A DNA stretch of 29,461 bases from Choristocarpus tenellus KU-1152 (lineage: Eukaryota > Phaeophyceae), in the NCBI GenBank assembly GCA_964200185.2, contig CAXNAD020000108.1, positions 1-29,461 of the forward strand, read 5' to 3'. Within the stretch, counting starts at the first letter, position 1, and every line of letters begins with the position of its first letter. Below are positions 10,301-22,300 of the stretch, piece after piece. The notes under the pieces are model-generated. The model made no database searches and was not told the origin of the DNA. It saw only the letters and a list, made by a program, of their open reading frames with translations. The translations under genes and the position numbers were made by a program.

Positions 10301-13300
10301 TTGAGGAATTAATAATGCAGTTGTTTATGAACAGTAGATGTGTTTTCTGCATGTCAATGACATAAATGACTGCAAAATGATGACTTCAGGTTAACTTTCT
10401 GGGATACTTCGCTGGATGTGTGGACCACAACAATGTACCAGTAATATCAGGGGATACTACTGATCAAGGCGAATGGAAGTCCATGTACAGTCAGGGTATG
10501 TCTGTAAAGGCTAGAGTGCTGCTCGTGGACTACCCTAACAAGGTATCCTTGACACTTTATCAATGACCTTTTTTTTTGGTAACATTTCATGTTCAGGTTG
10601 AAGCTACGATGGGTTGTAAGGAAAGGAAATATGACACTTTCGGAGTTTGATGCATCAACACTGTGGGACAACATTGTAACTATGTGGTGTACGATTTGGT
10701 GTGTGAGCGTAGATATTCTAGATTTGTGTTTGGTTTAGATCAGACCTCTCAGCTGTCCTGTGGAAATAGCATATTTTTGCCCTTGATAAGGAATGAATGG
10801 AGTAAGGTATTTGTTTATTCCAAGGATATGTATCTGTTCCCTTGTGTTCCCTTGTGTACGACTGTGCTGTACAATAAGAGTGTCCATTCCAATCTATGCT
10901 ATGAATTGCCCTTAATTGTCTCCCGAACAGATTGTGAGGCTTACACTCAGGCGGCATCTGCTGGACATGCGTGGCCCTGAGGGGTTACCCATGGTCGGGA
11001 CTGTTGTTGATGGAACTGTTACCAGAATTGACCCTGGACTAGGTCTCCTTCTCCGTGCTAGGGTGAGTAATTTTGGAAGGATGTCGATTACTTTGTCAAC
11101 CTTCATGTTAGCATGGAATATAATTTTTATCTTGGTAGGTTCCTATTGAACGAAATACCTGTATTTATCTTTATTTAGGGATACTTTTTCTATCCAAGTG
11201 TTTTGCATCGTTCTTTCCTAGGTAACACCCTTAGCTGAATGATTGTCTTGTGCAGGTATCGGCTCCTAATATTCTTGCTGGTGAGGATACGGATGCTGAG
11301 GTTGAAACAAAGACTGTGACAGAGGACACATCTTCAAAGAGTGTGGAGTCTGAAAAAGTGATCGGGACTTACGTGCATATCTCACGACTCAGTGATGAGA
11401 GAGTGGAGCACGTCGAGAAACTCTATAAACTGGGGCAGAAGGTAGAATGTCCATCTGTTCTCTAGATGTACAAAAAGGCCTCCTAAGCTACATGAGTTTT
11501 GCTTTAAGACTATTTCGCAGTGGGGTTTACAAGGTTGCTTGGGAGGTGCAAGATGGAGCATACCAGTGTATACTTTACATCTGGGTTGTTCGTGCTATAG
11601 GCGAAGTTGTGGTCATAAGTAATATTAAAATGTTTTTAAGCACTAGAAATGGTACCCTGAATTGTTAACATTGGCCTTCCAATTTCTGCCCCTGTTTGAT
11701 GTTGTGTAGGTTCAGTGCCGGATCACAGGTTCATCGTTAGTAGAAGGATGGTCAGCAGGGTCTCTGAAGGCTTCGGTCCTTGCAGCGTCTGTCATCAAGT
11801 ACGCCGACCTCAAACCGGCAATGGCAGTAGAGGGGGAGATCGTAGCAGTGGAGGCGTTTGGGGTCCTTGTTCGACTTTCAAATGCTGTGCGGGCGCTAGT
11901 CACACGCCACCACCTTAGTGAAGCCGGTGTGAAAAATCCGAAGAAACGCTTCAAGGTGAGGCTGTTAAGATTTCTGAATGTTTGAGTCAGCTCTTTTCAA
12001 AAATGCTATTTTTGTGGATCCTGTGTTGGTACTAATGGTTTCGAGGTTGTAATGTATGTGTGTGGTCATGTTTTGATTCCCCACTGTTCTCACAATACGC
12101 CATGATATCAGGGAGCAATCCCCAACATGATAGAAGCAATGATCAACACAATAGAAGCACTCTTCCACATAATAGAAGCAATGATCGTAAAACCTTTGAT
12201 GTCCCCCCAGTTTAGAGTCTCCACCTATCCTTCTTAGTGAATGTGGGGTGTGATGATTCACTGGTTTGAGGTGGCATCCTTGACATGTCCATGAAGACGA
12301 ACAAGCGACCATACTCTATGAGCTTCTATTGTTGTGGGTTACGTGCTTTGCCACCATTGACACCATTGACTTGAATACGATTAAAATTCCATGTCCTTGA
12401 TAATATCTAGAGAATAGTAATGGGTTGTGTGGGAGTTTACAACCAAGGCGAAACCCTTTGTATTTTCAATGCTGATGAAGGTGGGGTCCATCATCCAAGG
12501 AAGAGTGCTCACTGTTGAGTCTGAAGAGTCCAAGGCTACTCTGACCCTGAAGACCTCACTAGTAAATGATGCAGAACGGCCAATTACCAGCTATGATGAG
12601 GTGCGTGTGTGAGCATTCAAGTCAATGTGAGGAATGGAGGTTATGTTACAGGCTCGTGAAGAAACTGTGTGTAAGAGCTAGTTTTCCAACAAATACAAGT
12701 TCTCTCAAAACTTGCCACTTGATGCTGTGATGCGTTACATCAATGCAGGCACAAGAAGGTTCAAAGTGTGTTGGTTTTGTGACCAAGATTGCATCATTTG
12801 GGCTTCATGTGACGTTCTACAACAGGGTATATGGATTTCTTCCTGAAAAATCCTTGGCACGACATGGGATTGACAATCCTAGTGAGGCATTTACAGTGGG
12901 ACAGGTGAACATAACCGGTTTTTTGTAATGCTTTTTGTATTTGCTACTAGTACTGCTGCATTTTATTCTGACTGTAGTTATGATTGACTTCTAGAAGGTT
13001 TTCTCAATATGTTGCTGTCGCCTTATCATGATAGGAGTACATATTAACATTTAGGTCAAAGAAGCGATCATAGATCCTGTAGAGCTAACATTTTGCAATT
13101 AAAATTTGACATGTAGTACTACCCTTGTTAACGGAATGAATGCAACCCTGGTCACTCTAGCTCACAAGTACATCTGCTGCCAATGTATTGCTCAACTGTT
13201 GGTGCAAGGTGATAAAATGTGTTGTCCGAGATGTCAATACAAGAATGGATCCGCCAAAACTGAGGCTCGGTCTTGATGTAAGAGGGAAAACTACGAGTGT

Positions 13301-16300
13301 TGGAGAGGATGGCACACTCGCAGAGGTGGTGGTGAGTTGGATATGTGTATCTTTCAGCTGTAAGTATCATTAATCAATACCCTTCCTGATTCCATTTGGC
13401 AATACATTATATTTCACTGAATTACAACAGCCTTATACTGGAGAATATATACGATCTGATGAATAAGAATTCCTCCAATATTTACCCGCAGGAAGATGTG
13501 GAGAGTGACAACGATGACAACATCACCTGCCCTTATGAACCAGGGCAAGTTGTTTCCGGAGGCAAAGTGGCTTCAACCGCATCAGACTTTGACACAGATG
13601 ATCATTTCCGAGGAGAAAAGACTGTGCTTGTTAAACTCAAGGGTTTAGGTCGAGGTCGTTTTGCTTTACTACCTCTGTCGCATCTTGCAGACAAAGCGTC
13701 ACTTGGACCGACTTTTGCAGCAGGGTTGACTGTTGGTCAAAAACTTGGATCCGCACTTGTTATCGAAGTGGACAGAAGGGGAAGGCCGATTCTCTCGTTG
13801 AAACCTTTGTTGTTAAGTGTTGCGGCTGAGAATGATAAAAACGAAGAGAATGGTTTGGAACAACAAACATTGGGAGGTAATGAGGAACCTAAAGTGGAAG
13901 TGTGTTCAGAAATGACACCAAGTGTTACGCCTACAAGGTCTGATGACCTCAGTCATGGTGATGTGCTGTCAGGCTTTGTTTCTCGGGTGGAAACATTTGG
14001 TATATTCATACGCTTCTTTGGGGGGTTTACAGCTCTCTGCCCGAGGGTGATGGCTGCAGATGGGGGGGCAGATGACCTGCAGGCAATGTTTCAGGAAGGA
14101 GATAGCATCAGGTGTGCTAATAAAATAATATTTGTTGGAATTCCTGTGTTTGGTTCAAAATTTTCAATTTCCTGAATGTAATAAAAAGCATACGTGACTT
14201 ATCTTAATCATGGTGTATCTGGTAAAAAATTTAGGAGATTACACTCGTCTTCGTTTGAGAAATCCTATAAATAGGATTCATTTCTTGATGCTTTTGGTAC
14301 AAAATCAATCGCTAATTATAATTCCGCTTGGCAGGTGCACTGTTCAAAGGGTTGATGCTGACCAAGGGCGTGTGGTATGTACGCCAAGAAGGTCATCTGT
14401 TCCTCAGTCTCCTGGACTTTTTGTTCGGTCTTACCTGTCTGAAATACCAGCAGAAGCTGCAACATCATCTGCCAACGGTGAAAAGGGGAAGATGCCAACA
14501 TGGTGCAACTATGTGGTAGGCACAACCATTAATGCTGCAGTGGTGGCTATGAAAGAATATGGAGTGGTCCTGTCTTCCAGACCTGGAAATTCCAGTTTAG
14601 GGGAAGGCAGAGGGCGGGAGACTACAGACCTTGACAAGGGAGAAACTCTCATGGTGTGTTCTTTGGCTCTGGCACAAGAAGGTATAAAGGATGGTGATGA
14701 AGTGAAGGTGAGAAATGTACTCACGGTGAAAACTTTAGCTGGTGATTAGAAGATGTGGATGCCACCCCACCTACCGTATAATTATTTTTTCCCACACCGT
14801 TATTGTGTGGAGGAATAATTCTAAACATGCAATTGCTGAGTATGTAGTAGTGTGTACCTGTCCTGAACGAATGTGTTTCTGATATTTCTTTTGCCATGTG
14901 TTGTTTTTACAGGTTCGAATCCTAGGGGTGGATTTTGAAAAGCAACTGCTGGATGTTACAATGGATCCAAGCCATGTTAAGGTATGTACATGTGAATTTT
15001 GCCCCTACCTTACGTGGGGTTATAACTCCAAGTACGAAGTACTAGATACGACTTTTTGCTGGATTGAATGAGTTGAAAATTGCGTGAAGTACAGTTGATT
15101 TTTTTTTATCATTTATTTGACAAACGTGACTACACATCAGATCACTTCTGACATTTCTTACTATCTAACAATTCTTAACGTTCAGGCTGGACGAAGCAAG
15201 CGGCGTCGTGCTCTCACTCCACCAGAGGAAGGTTCAATTGTGAAAGTCACGGTTCTACTTGCTAAACCAGATGCAGCATTTGTTGTAGCGGCATCAAGCG
15301 AAGGTCACCTCTTTGCAGTGCAGGTAAGGTATTACATTGCAGCTTCCTACACTTGATCAGGACAAATATCACACAGAAAGCCTTGAAGTGAGTTTTTTGT
15401 TTTTGACAAGTTCTCTGCACAGGTTTGCCTTGAAGTCTCAATACTTACAAAAGTGCTTGTCTGTCACTCTAGGTGGCTGATTATAACTGTCCCTTCTATA
15501 CTGTGGGAGATGCTGGTGTGGCTCTGGAGCAGGGACAAGAAATCTCTGGTCGAGTAAGGGGCTGTGTGGGCTCCTTGGGTAAGGGACCTGTGGGGTCAAA
15601 TAAAGAGTTCAACAATCCTTATGCTGGTCTTCCACTGTTGGTGTTACCAGAAATTAAAAGGAAAAAGGTGTGTACATTAGGCTTGTATACACGTATTTTT
15701 TTTGTTATGAATATATAGTGCAGATGTGAAATTGTGTCATGAATGTTAACATTCAAATTCCGCTTGTTTCCTAATTTTCATTCCATGTTAGATCAATCGA
15801 AAGCGTAAACTGGAGAATACTAATGATGAGGACCCTACAGCACCTGCAGCAATTTCAACGCCAGTGCTCAATCCAATGATTGATGAGCGAGTAAACCTGG
15901 GAGACCTGAAGAAAAATGCAAAGGTACAAGCCAAGGAAGTCAAGAAAAGTTAACTGCCCTTGCTGATGTTTACTAAAACACAGTACTTTTGTAATACCAA
16001 TTTCTTTTGAAAATACTTTTCTTTGTCTATATTGCTTCCTTTTTTGCTTCACTGCAGCAAACAAACAAAACTTGAGCTGGCTTTGAAAAGTGGGAAAGTG
16101 CATAGATATAATAACCCTAACCTCAACACTGTTGTTTAACTTTGTTTTGGGTAAGGTTGTGTGTGAAGTACAACGCGTATTTGATGACCACCTAGATGTG
16201 AAGGTGGCCGTTAATTATCCGGCACGGCAGTATGCTCTGAAGATGAGATTGGCTAAGGCAAGACGGGCCAATGTTGAGGTGAGAACCGTCATAGGTACAG

Positions 16301-19300
16301 GTTATGGTTATAAATTTGGTAAATTGATCTGCGGCAAATTTGTTCGGAAGATGTAGAAATTTCATAAATATTCACAAGTACGTTTCATTTGCTAAAATCA
16401 GAAGTTAGTTCTAAGAATTTCTCATACCCTGGCACGACCAGAACATTGAAGACCTTTAAAGTCATCTCTGTTGATGGGAGATGGAAGCATGTTGGCTTCC
16501 GTCTCTGTTGCCTAGAATAAACCCTACCAGCGCCTCACACACTCACCAGGTTTGAGGTAGACCCTCTGATTTTCCTGGCCTACTAGTGCTGGACAAATGA
16601 ATTGATTTATCTTTTTTGAGTTGTAATTCTATTGAATTTAACCTTACCATAGTGTATGTATACTAGATGCTAAGTAATGATTACATCCAAGTAGTACGGT
16701 TACTCCTCGCTAATTATGATGCTACGTTAAGGTGGAAACCAATGTGGACCGTCGTCCTGAGCAAGATGTATCAGTCACCAGTTGCAAGGATGAGAACGAT
16801 GCGAAGGAGAAGGTGACACATAAAAACAACCCAACTCAGATGAAGGTAAGTCTATCATCAGTGACTTTGAAAACAGATGCGCTTGATACCACAAGAAATT
16901 TTATTCAGTGAAAGTGTGTTTTAAGATGTCTTTTTCGGCAATGAGGAAGATATTCTCATGATGTGAAATGAATACATTGAAATATTACTATGCAATTGTG
17001 GTTTGTTCTAGTTAGGGTTATGGTTTAACACAATGTGCCGTACCTTAATACCAACAGGGGAAGGGGCTTATTGTGAAGGTCTATGGAAGTATACATGTAA
17101 CGAATGCTGGTCCTCCGGAGGTCGATGCACCCTTTGATGCCAGTGAAAAGGATGACGCGGAAATGGAGATGAAGATGAAGGTCAAGTCTTTTGTCTCCAG
17201 GCAAGCTGCCGCAGGTGCTGACATGATATCAATGCAGCGCCCAGCATGGCATCCCTTCTCTAAGGTGACAATGTATGTTATATATGTACTTTTTTATTAA
17301 AAAAAACTCTTACCTTTTGTTTGCTCTACTATTTCTATTCAAAAGTGAAATTAAAAACGTTTGTGAATAAATTGCGACATATATACCTTTTCACACATTG
17401 TATGTATCAGTTTCACATTGGGCAAGTTCTAAATGCTGTGGTCCTCAATGCTGAGGACTCGTGTGAGGAGTGTTCTCAAGTCATACATCGCCATCTGCAC
17501 CTAGCTTGTGACTGGAGGTACCAGAAAGATGTTGTCAAGGGTGAAGGTGTTGTCGAAGCTGAGAGTGAACTGGTTAAGGAACCGCCAAAGTGGAAGGGAC
17601 AGAGTTTACCTCGTGTTGGTGAGATACACCGGTGAGATACGACTTACCCTAACCCTAAGATTTCATTGGTACTGTATTTGTGTTCTGGTGTCTCATCACG
17701 TCCATAATAATCACACACAATGACGATAAAAAGTTATCCCTGTCCTAGTCGGGGGTATAGAAAATACCCTTGCATATGACGACAGATACCTGGTAAGATT
17801 CTGAGTGTGTGTGGGTTTTGTAGCAGTTGACAGGATGTGTATTACTCGTCTTGGTTTCAGAATTCTTTGTATTGCTCATGATCTACCATCAAAGTAGTGA
17901 CTAAAAACCACGGCAAAGTGTTTGCAGATTATTTCGCCTGTGAGTGGAGTTAAGAGGTGTGAATCTGAGTGACAGTACAAAATAATGTATGACCTCGTTT
18001 ACCCTATTTGATCTGTACTAGGTAAAACTCTAAGCAGAAGGACATGTCTCATGCCTTGTCTGTGTGAACTATCCATGTTTTTCCACTCACTTCTGAAGCC
18101 CTTGACTTAGCATATTCGTAAGACCAGCAGGCCCAACTGGAAAAATATTATATTTCCATGCCTTATTCATAAATTCATTATCAGCCTCAGGTAATTTTTC
18201 AATCGCATGCTCTGTAGGAAGAAACATCCTACAATTAAGTTTTGATTTGTGTGTTCAAATTCTGCTGTGACGATAAAAAAGTTATCCCTGTCTTACTAAG
18301 GGGCGTTAAAACAATGCCGTCTGTTCATGGTGACAGATACCTGGTAAGCTTCTGAGCAGGTGTTGTACACACAAATTGACCGTGCCCTTCAGTGGGATGG
18401 CATGATACTTGCGTTTTTTTGTGAAAATAATATAGATAACCTTGCCAGCCGTCTCTTTCAGGACATTTTTCGGGTAGGTTTGGTACGGTTTTTGATTTGT
18501 TTACACTTGGTTTGCCTGACCTGATGGTAACATGCTCTATCTTGATCCATATTTCCCTCTCTTTGACTGACAGGGGCATTGTGTTCCGAGTGGTTGACAA
18601 TGGTGTGATTGTATCACTCTCCAAGTGGGTCAGAGGTATAGTCCCTATAGGTAATCTCAGCGAGAACAAAGCGGTTATGGACAATCACATCTCTTACTTC
18701 AAACATGGAATGGGTGCAAGGGTTGTGGTGAAGAAGGTTGACACAAAGAAGAAGTTTCTACTGCTCGATATTGAAGGTTAGTACAATGGGAGTAGGTAAT
18801 GTTTGTAGATATTACATGAGGATCCGTTGTGTTTATTGCCAAGAAAAGTAACATTATAGCCCTTCTCAATGTCTTCTATGGTGGTATGTTGTAGGATTAG
18901 TTCAGGATTTTGAGGATTACGTCAAATTAAACAAGCTAACATAGGTACGATTAAATCCTTGTGGATTGCTTCCTTAAGAATACAATAGTATCTAATCTGA
19001 TCAGTTTCTATATGAACATGTCGTTGTTGTGTTCATGCGGAAAAGCTGCCTCAGGTGCTGAGGAGTATCCAGATTCAGAGCTTCCAGTCATGTTAAAGCG
19101 TGTATCATTTACGTCAGATGGTGGACCTCAAGTAAATGGAGTAGGTACAGATGTTGTACTTCCCAGACCTGGTGATGTTGTAGAGGGGAAAGTAAGATTG
19201 AGAACGGAGAAAGACATGGGACAGGCTTTTCTTGCTGTAGACCTTGCTGGGGGAGTGATAGGAAGGGTATGCATTACTGAACTGGCCGACCTGGGAGCAA

Positions 19301-22300
19301 AGTGGCAGGATCATCCGCTCAGAAGGTGAGAAACTGGAACAGTTACATTGCACTAAATTTTCTGAAATTGGCTTGTGTGTTGCAGGCACATGTTATTCAA
19401 TTTCGTAAATACGAAGGCTTTTGGTGGGTTACTTAGTTATGGTTATTATTGTGCGTATCATAACAGTTTTAAGGTTCCAGTCGTAGTAACTGGAAATAAT
19501 AATAAAATTGTCTATGTATAAAAGTTAAAAGTCAGTTGCCTCCTTGGCCACGGACGTCATATCCCATCAAATGGACGACGTTCTGGCTACTGTAGTACAT
19601 TTCTCATGTCACCTTGTACTATATCTCTACTTACTCAAGGGATCCCTTTTTCCAGATATGGAGATTAGAGATTTGTTTGGGGAGGAGAATGAATATATGG
19701 GGGAACATTAGAGTTGGAAAAGCAGCGCGTTGAAGGAGGCTAGAGCAAGAACACAAGCGTTCCTCTAGGATGTTTTTGTTCCAGAGGTGTTTCGGTGTGA
19801 TCTCTTTTTTGTTGCACAGGAGATCACAATGAAGACTATCTGATATTCATCTGGTCACAAGCATGAAATTTAATGTCAGAAACCTACTTTTAGTTAAATA
19901 TATTCTAGTCTTCATGTGACAGTTTTTTTTTTAAAGAATACACTGATTTTGTTGTTTTGGTCCACAGGTATGAGGATGGGCAGAAGGTGTATTGCCGGGT
20001 GCTAAAGCACTCCAGTTCTTCTAGTAAGAACAAAGTGTCTTCTGAAGGCAACTTGCCAATAGTGAACCTTTCACTGAGACCATCCAGGCTTGACACTGAG
20101 ATGAGAGCGGAAGAGGTGGCGGTGCCTACCATGCGACCTGGTGTAGATGAGGTGGTAAAGGTGAGGGGATGAATGCTGCAGATGTTGAGTTGGAACATTT
20201 TTAGACACTGATCGTGAAATTATTTATGTTTGATTAAATGGTCTGACATAACTTGATCTCTTACAGGGCTATGTAACTTCAACAAAGAACTCAAGGTGCT
20301 GGGTACAACTTCCGGGTGAGACAACTGGAATGGTTCTGTACAGGGATCTTGATGATCATTTTGTTAAGGATGCAGAGGACCTTTTTTTTCCAGGAAAGCT
20401 TGTAACTGGAAAGGTTTTGTCTGTGGTAAGTCACCTCTAAACATACTTTAAACATACATACATATATACCTATAGTGTTGTAATGGAATCTATTTAAAAA
20501 TTGCAGATGAGACAACACTATTTGCTCGTGTGATAGGAGTGTAACAATGGACCCGACTGATTACCTGATTTATCAGAGCTAATCCACTGATATACATGGA
20601 TGAAAATTGCTTTCCCAAAATAAATGACGGGTCTATTTTATCTTCCTTTCCTGTGCATCTCTGTTCTATTTGCGAAGGGTAAAATTCCAATGTATGTATT
20701 TAACTAGTATTTGAAGTATTATTAAAAAAGAGTACTTGTGCCCCTTTTTTACAGTACAAACTGAAAATTTCAAATGTTTTTGTAGGTTTATTATCAATTC
20801 TGGTAATAGGTATTGTAGACCTTTTAATAAAAAAAATTACAATTAAGATGGGTATTGATTTCTTCTTAGTAGATACACTTTTTCCTGACAAGTGCAATTT
20901 TACCAAGTGTTTGAGTAAGGCCTGGCTGATTATAAAAGAATTCTTCTTTCCACTGATTAAGTCTGGATGAAAAACAATCAACCGCTAAATACTACATTAT
21001 GACAGGCATTTCTCTTTCCTGGTGTAATTTTTGCGATCTTGCTTTTGTGTCTTTTAGTTAATGGTTATTTATTTTATCAGTGGTCTCAAACAGCCGTTTT
21101 GCTTCCATGAAGTCAAAGGTCTCAAGTTTGGTATATTCAATTTTGCTCTACCAACATACATGTTAAAACCGTTGTCTGGTACGTGAAATGACCGATTTAT
21201 AGTTTTTGTCACAAGAAAAGTGAATGTAACAAAAATGCAACCTGCTGATGACAGACAGGACAGTATTTGTACATGGTATTGGGGAGTGTTTCTCATGCAC
21301 TATGTCAATGTCCCTGCATGAAAATGTACATCCGTCTCTGCAGAATGAGGACACAGGTAGAGTTAACCTTACTCTTAAGCCATCTGTGGTTTCCCCGGAG
21401 TCTTGGAATGGAATTACATGGACAAGCCCACTACTAGATAAGGGCTTGAAAGCTAAAGGCAGAGTTGCAGAGGTCAAGGAGTTTGGTGTTATTGTGCAGC
21501 TGGATAAGAGCATGGTAAGTGCCACTAACAGCGCTGATTATCCTGACGTATACATTGCATTATTTTTTGTTTGCTCTTGGTGTGAGTAATGTCCAGCAAA
21601 CAGGAATATAAGGGGCTTTGATACTGCTGCAAGTTGATTCGCCCATGGACAAAGAAAGGGGTTTCATTTTGACATTTTCCGTTTTCTCATCAGACAGAAG
21701 TGTCATCGAGCCTTAATTTTACCTCTTTTGCTCATTGATCAATCACCGTGCACTGATCTCAATGCCTGGATAGCCTTATTAACTGTTTCCCCTATTTCTC
21801 CCTTCCGTTTTTATGTGTATGGTATTTCAGTAATAAGTCAACTTTTTGGTACTACTTTTCCCCAAGATTTACTTTAGGCGTGGCACCAGGGATATTTCCG
21901 GAATCGTGGGAGACATGTTTTGGTATGGCTAAGGACCCACAGCAGAAAACACCCCAGGATGTGTCACGTAGAGATTGTGATAGGATAGGTACGAAGTGTC
22001 TACGGGAGTTGAAGAAATAAAACGCCCCATGATTTTCTTTGACCAGGTTCTTGGTTTGTGCCACCAAAATGAAATTGAGGAAGGAGAGAATTTCAAGGAG
22101 ATTTACAGCAGGGGGGATTTGGTGAAGGTATTTGTGCTGAAGGTGAGTGGGGCAGAGTACGGGACATGGTGGGAAGAAGGATTTATACAGATTTACATCC
22201 AGGTGTGTGTAACCAATCGGTAAATTGTGCGAACTGGTTGTGTAGTGCCCGTCTTCAAACTATTTGTTGTGCAATTTTTGTTTTTATTTGGTCCTCTCGG

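Noticed and set aside
12251-12475. Perfect box C (GTGATGA) in intron 9
   Set aside because: The nearest box D-like CTGA is over 200 nt away and no terminal stem pairs, so it is not a C/D RNA.
14911-14925. Perfect tRNA B-box-like string AGGTTCGAATCCTAG
   Set aside because: It spans the acceptor of RRP5 exon 15 and encodes the family-consistent VRILGVD. No acceptor stem, A box or cloverleaf can be drawn around it.
19420-19700. Hairpins in intron 24 suggesting an H/ACA RNA
   Set aside because: The stems (TTCCAGT/ACTGGAA, ACGTC/GACGT) are real, but no internal loop has pocket size and the nearest ACA is at the wrong distance.
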